Made by a program: the position numbers and the translations under genes
Notes under the pieces: model-generated
Database searches by the model: none
What the model was told of the DNA's origin: nothing
What the model saw: only the letters and a program-made list of their open reading frames with translations
NCBI GenBank assembly: GCA_019916065.1
Contig: CM034238.1
Location: 1-64,000 of the forward strand
Reading direction: 5' to 3'
DNA: 64,000 nucleotides
Source of the DNA: Vitellaria paradoxa
Taxonomy: Eukaryota; Streptophyta; Magnoliopsida; Ericales; Sapotaceae
Shown: positions 62,928 to 64,000 of the stretch, piece by piece
How positions within the stretch are numbered: position 1 is the first letter of the stretch
Layout of the letters: each line of letters starts with the position of its first letter

Positions 62928-63869
62928 GAGTCGTTTGGTAACATTTTATTTTTTATTTTTTTTATTTATATTTTTAAAATTTTATAAACCCACAATAGAA
63001 ATATATCTGATAAACTTATTTACATTTTTTTAAATAAACAGAAAAATAAACAGAAAAACGTAAACAGAAAAAATGTATTTTCTCTCTGCTTTTCTTTTTC
63101 TATTACTAATATTTTGTCAATTTTAAAATTTTATCTATTATTGTTACATTATATAAAAATATTATTTTATTCAAATATTTTATTAAAATAAGTTATTTTA
63201 ATAAACAATATAATTAAATTCAATAAATTAAATTAATTATATAAATTATTTTTAATAAATAAATAACTAATTAATTTATTTAATTTAATAATTAAATTCC
63301 TTTGATATAAAATAAAATAACATATAATAAGTAAATTACATTAATTTTTAATTTAATTAATAATTATTATCAATTATTTTAAATAAATCTCATAATTAAA
63401 TTAAATTATTTATGATTTAATTACTTTAATTTATATAAATTATATTTAGTAAATTATTTTTAATAAATAATTTAATTTAATTTAAAATAAATAATTTAAT
63501 TTTAATAATTAATCTAAATCTTTAATTATTTACTTTAATATGAAATATAATTTTATTACAATTATTTTTCCTACAAATATACATTTATATTGATTGAATA
63601 AGTGATTTTTAATAAATAATTTATTATATTAATTAAATAATTAATATAAAATATTATTTTATTGAACTTACTAGTAATTTTTTAAAACTAATAAATTAAA
63701 TATTTGCTAAATAAAAAATTAATAAGTATAAACAAAGTTACTATTTCCACCGCAGAGTTTCAGTTTTTTCCCATTTCAGACAAAATAAATGAGTAACAGG
63801 AAAATAAAAAAACAGAAGACAACAATAGAAAAACAACAATAAAAAATGACAGCATTGTCAAATGGGCCC
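62928..63869. mobile_element. AT-rich PIF/Harbinger-like element (right-arm mirror)
   Basis: Mirror copy of 26,523-27,454. The target duplication on the inner side has lost a base (cgttagag here against cgttaagag implied by the left arm). The low-complexity interior shows more small differences than neighbouring unique sequence. Confidence 0.6.
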
Positions 63870-64000
63870 TAAATAAGCATACATTTTAAATTTACGCAGA
63901 AAAATTGATTACTTATTCATTTTTTACTTAAAATATAATTATCTTTTATTTATATGTATTTTAAAAGATTTTATTTATAAAAAATAAGAAATTATAGGTT

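Overview
The window looks like nuclear DNA of a seed plant. It is strongly AT-rich, dominated by LTR retrotransposons, MITEs and a tRNA-derived SINE. Its one recognisable host gene is intron-split and encodes a plant-type LL-diaminopimelate aminotransferase (AGD2/DAPL class). Nothing resembles an organelle or a bacterium. The species cannot be told from the sequence.

Bases 1 to about 26,390 are gene-free repeat DNA. Bases 1-6,416 hold diverged local repeats and small MITEs. Bases 6,567-12,971 are one decayed Ty3/gypsy element with both LTRs, an initiator-Met primer binding site, gag-pol and a C-terminal chromodomain; it sits inside an older MITE. Then come a CACTA-like fragment with subterminal hairpin repeats (about 16,277-17,760), a non-coding dispersed repeat (18,215 to about 20,660), a gag-only Ty1/copia remnant with one LTR (20,683 to about 23,800), and unassigned AT-rich DNA with a 39-base T run.

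The rest, 26,391 to 64,000, is one giant inverted repeat. The left arm (26,391-45,221) is mirrored by the right arm (45,241-64,000) around a 19-base spacer, and the right arm runs off the window end. Each arm carries, in mirror order, a Harbinger-like element, a SINE, a MITE, a 91-base tandem duplication, the last three exons of the aminotransferase gene, a CRM-like Ty3/gypsy element inserted antisense in one of its introns, and a copy of the dispersed repeat. The fold point lies upstream of the first visible exon, so the 5' exons of the gene are absent from both arms.

The left-arm gene copy keeps an open reading frame and clean splice sites across its three exons. The right-arm copy is broken in all three, mostly by one- or two-base indels, many in homopolymers. 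Older damage inside the Ty3 element, such as the reverse transcriptase YFDD changed to YFDG and a lost integrase Asp, is shared by both arms. The simplest reading is that the palindrome is either very recent or, at least as likely, a fold-back read or assembly artefact whose right arm is a less accurate copy. Read-level evidence would decide this. I found no convincing novel enzymatic or defence system; the palindrome is the most striking structure.
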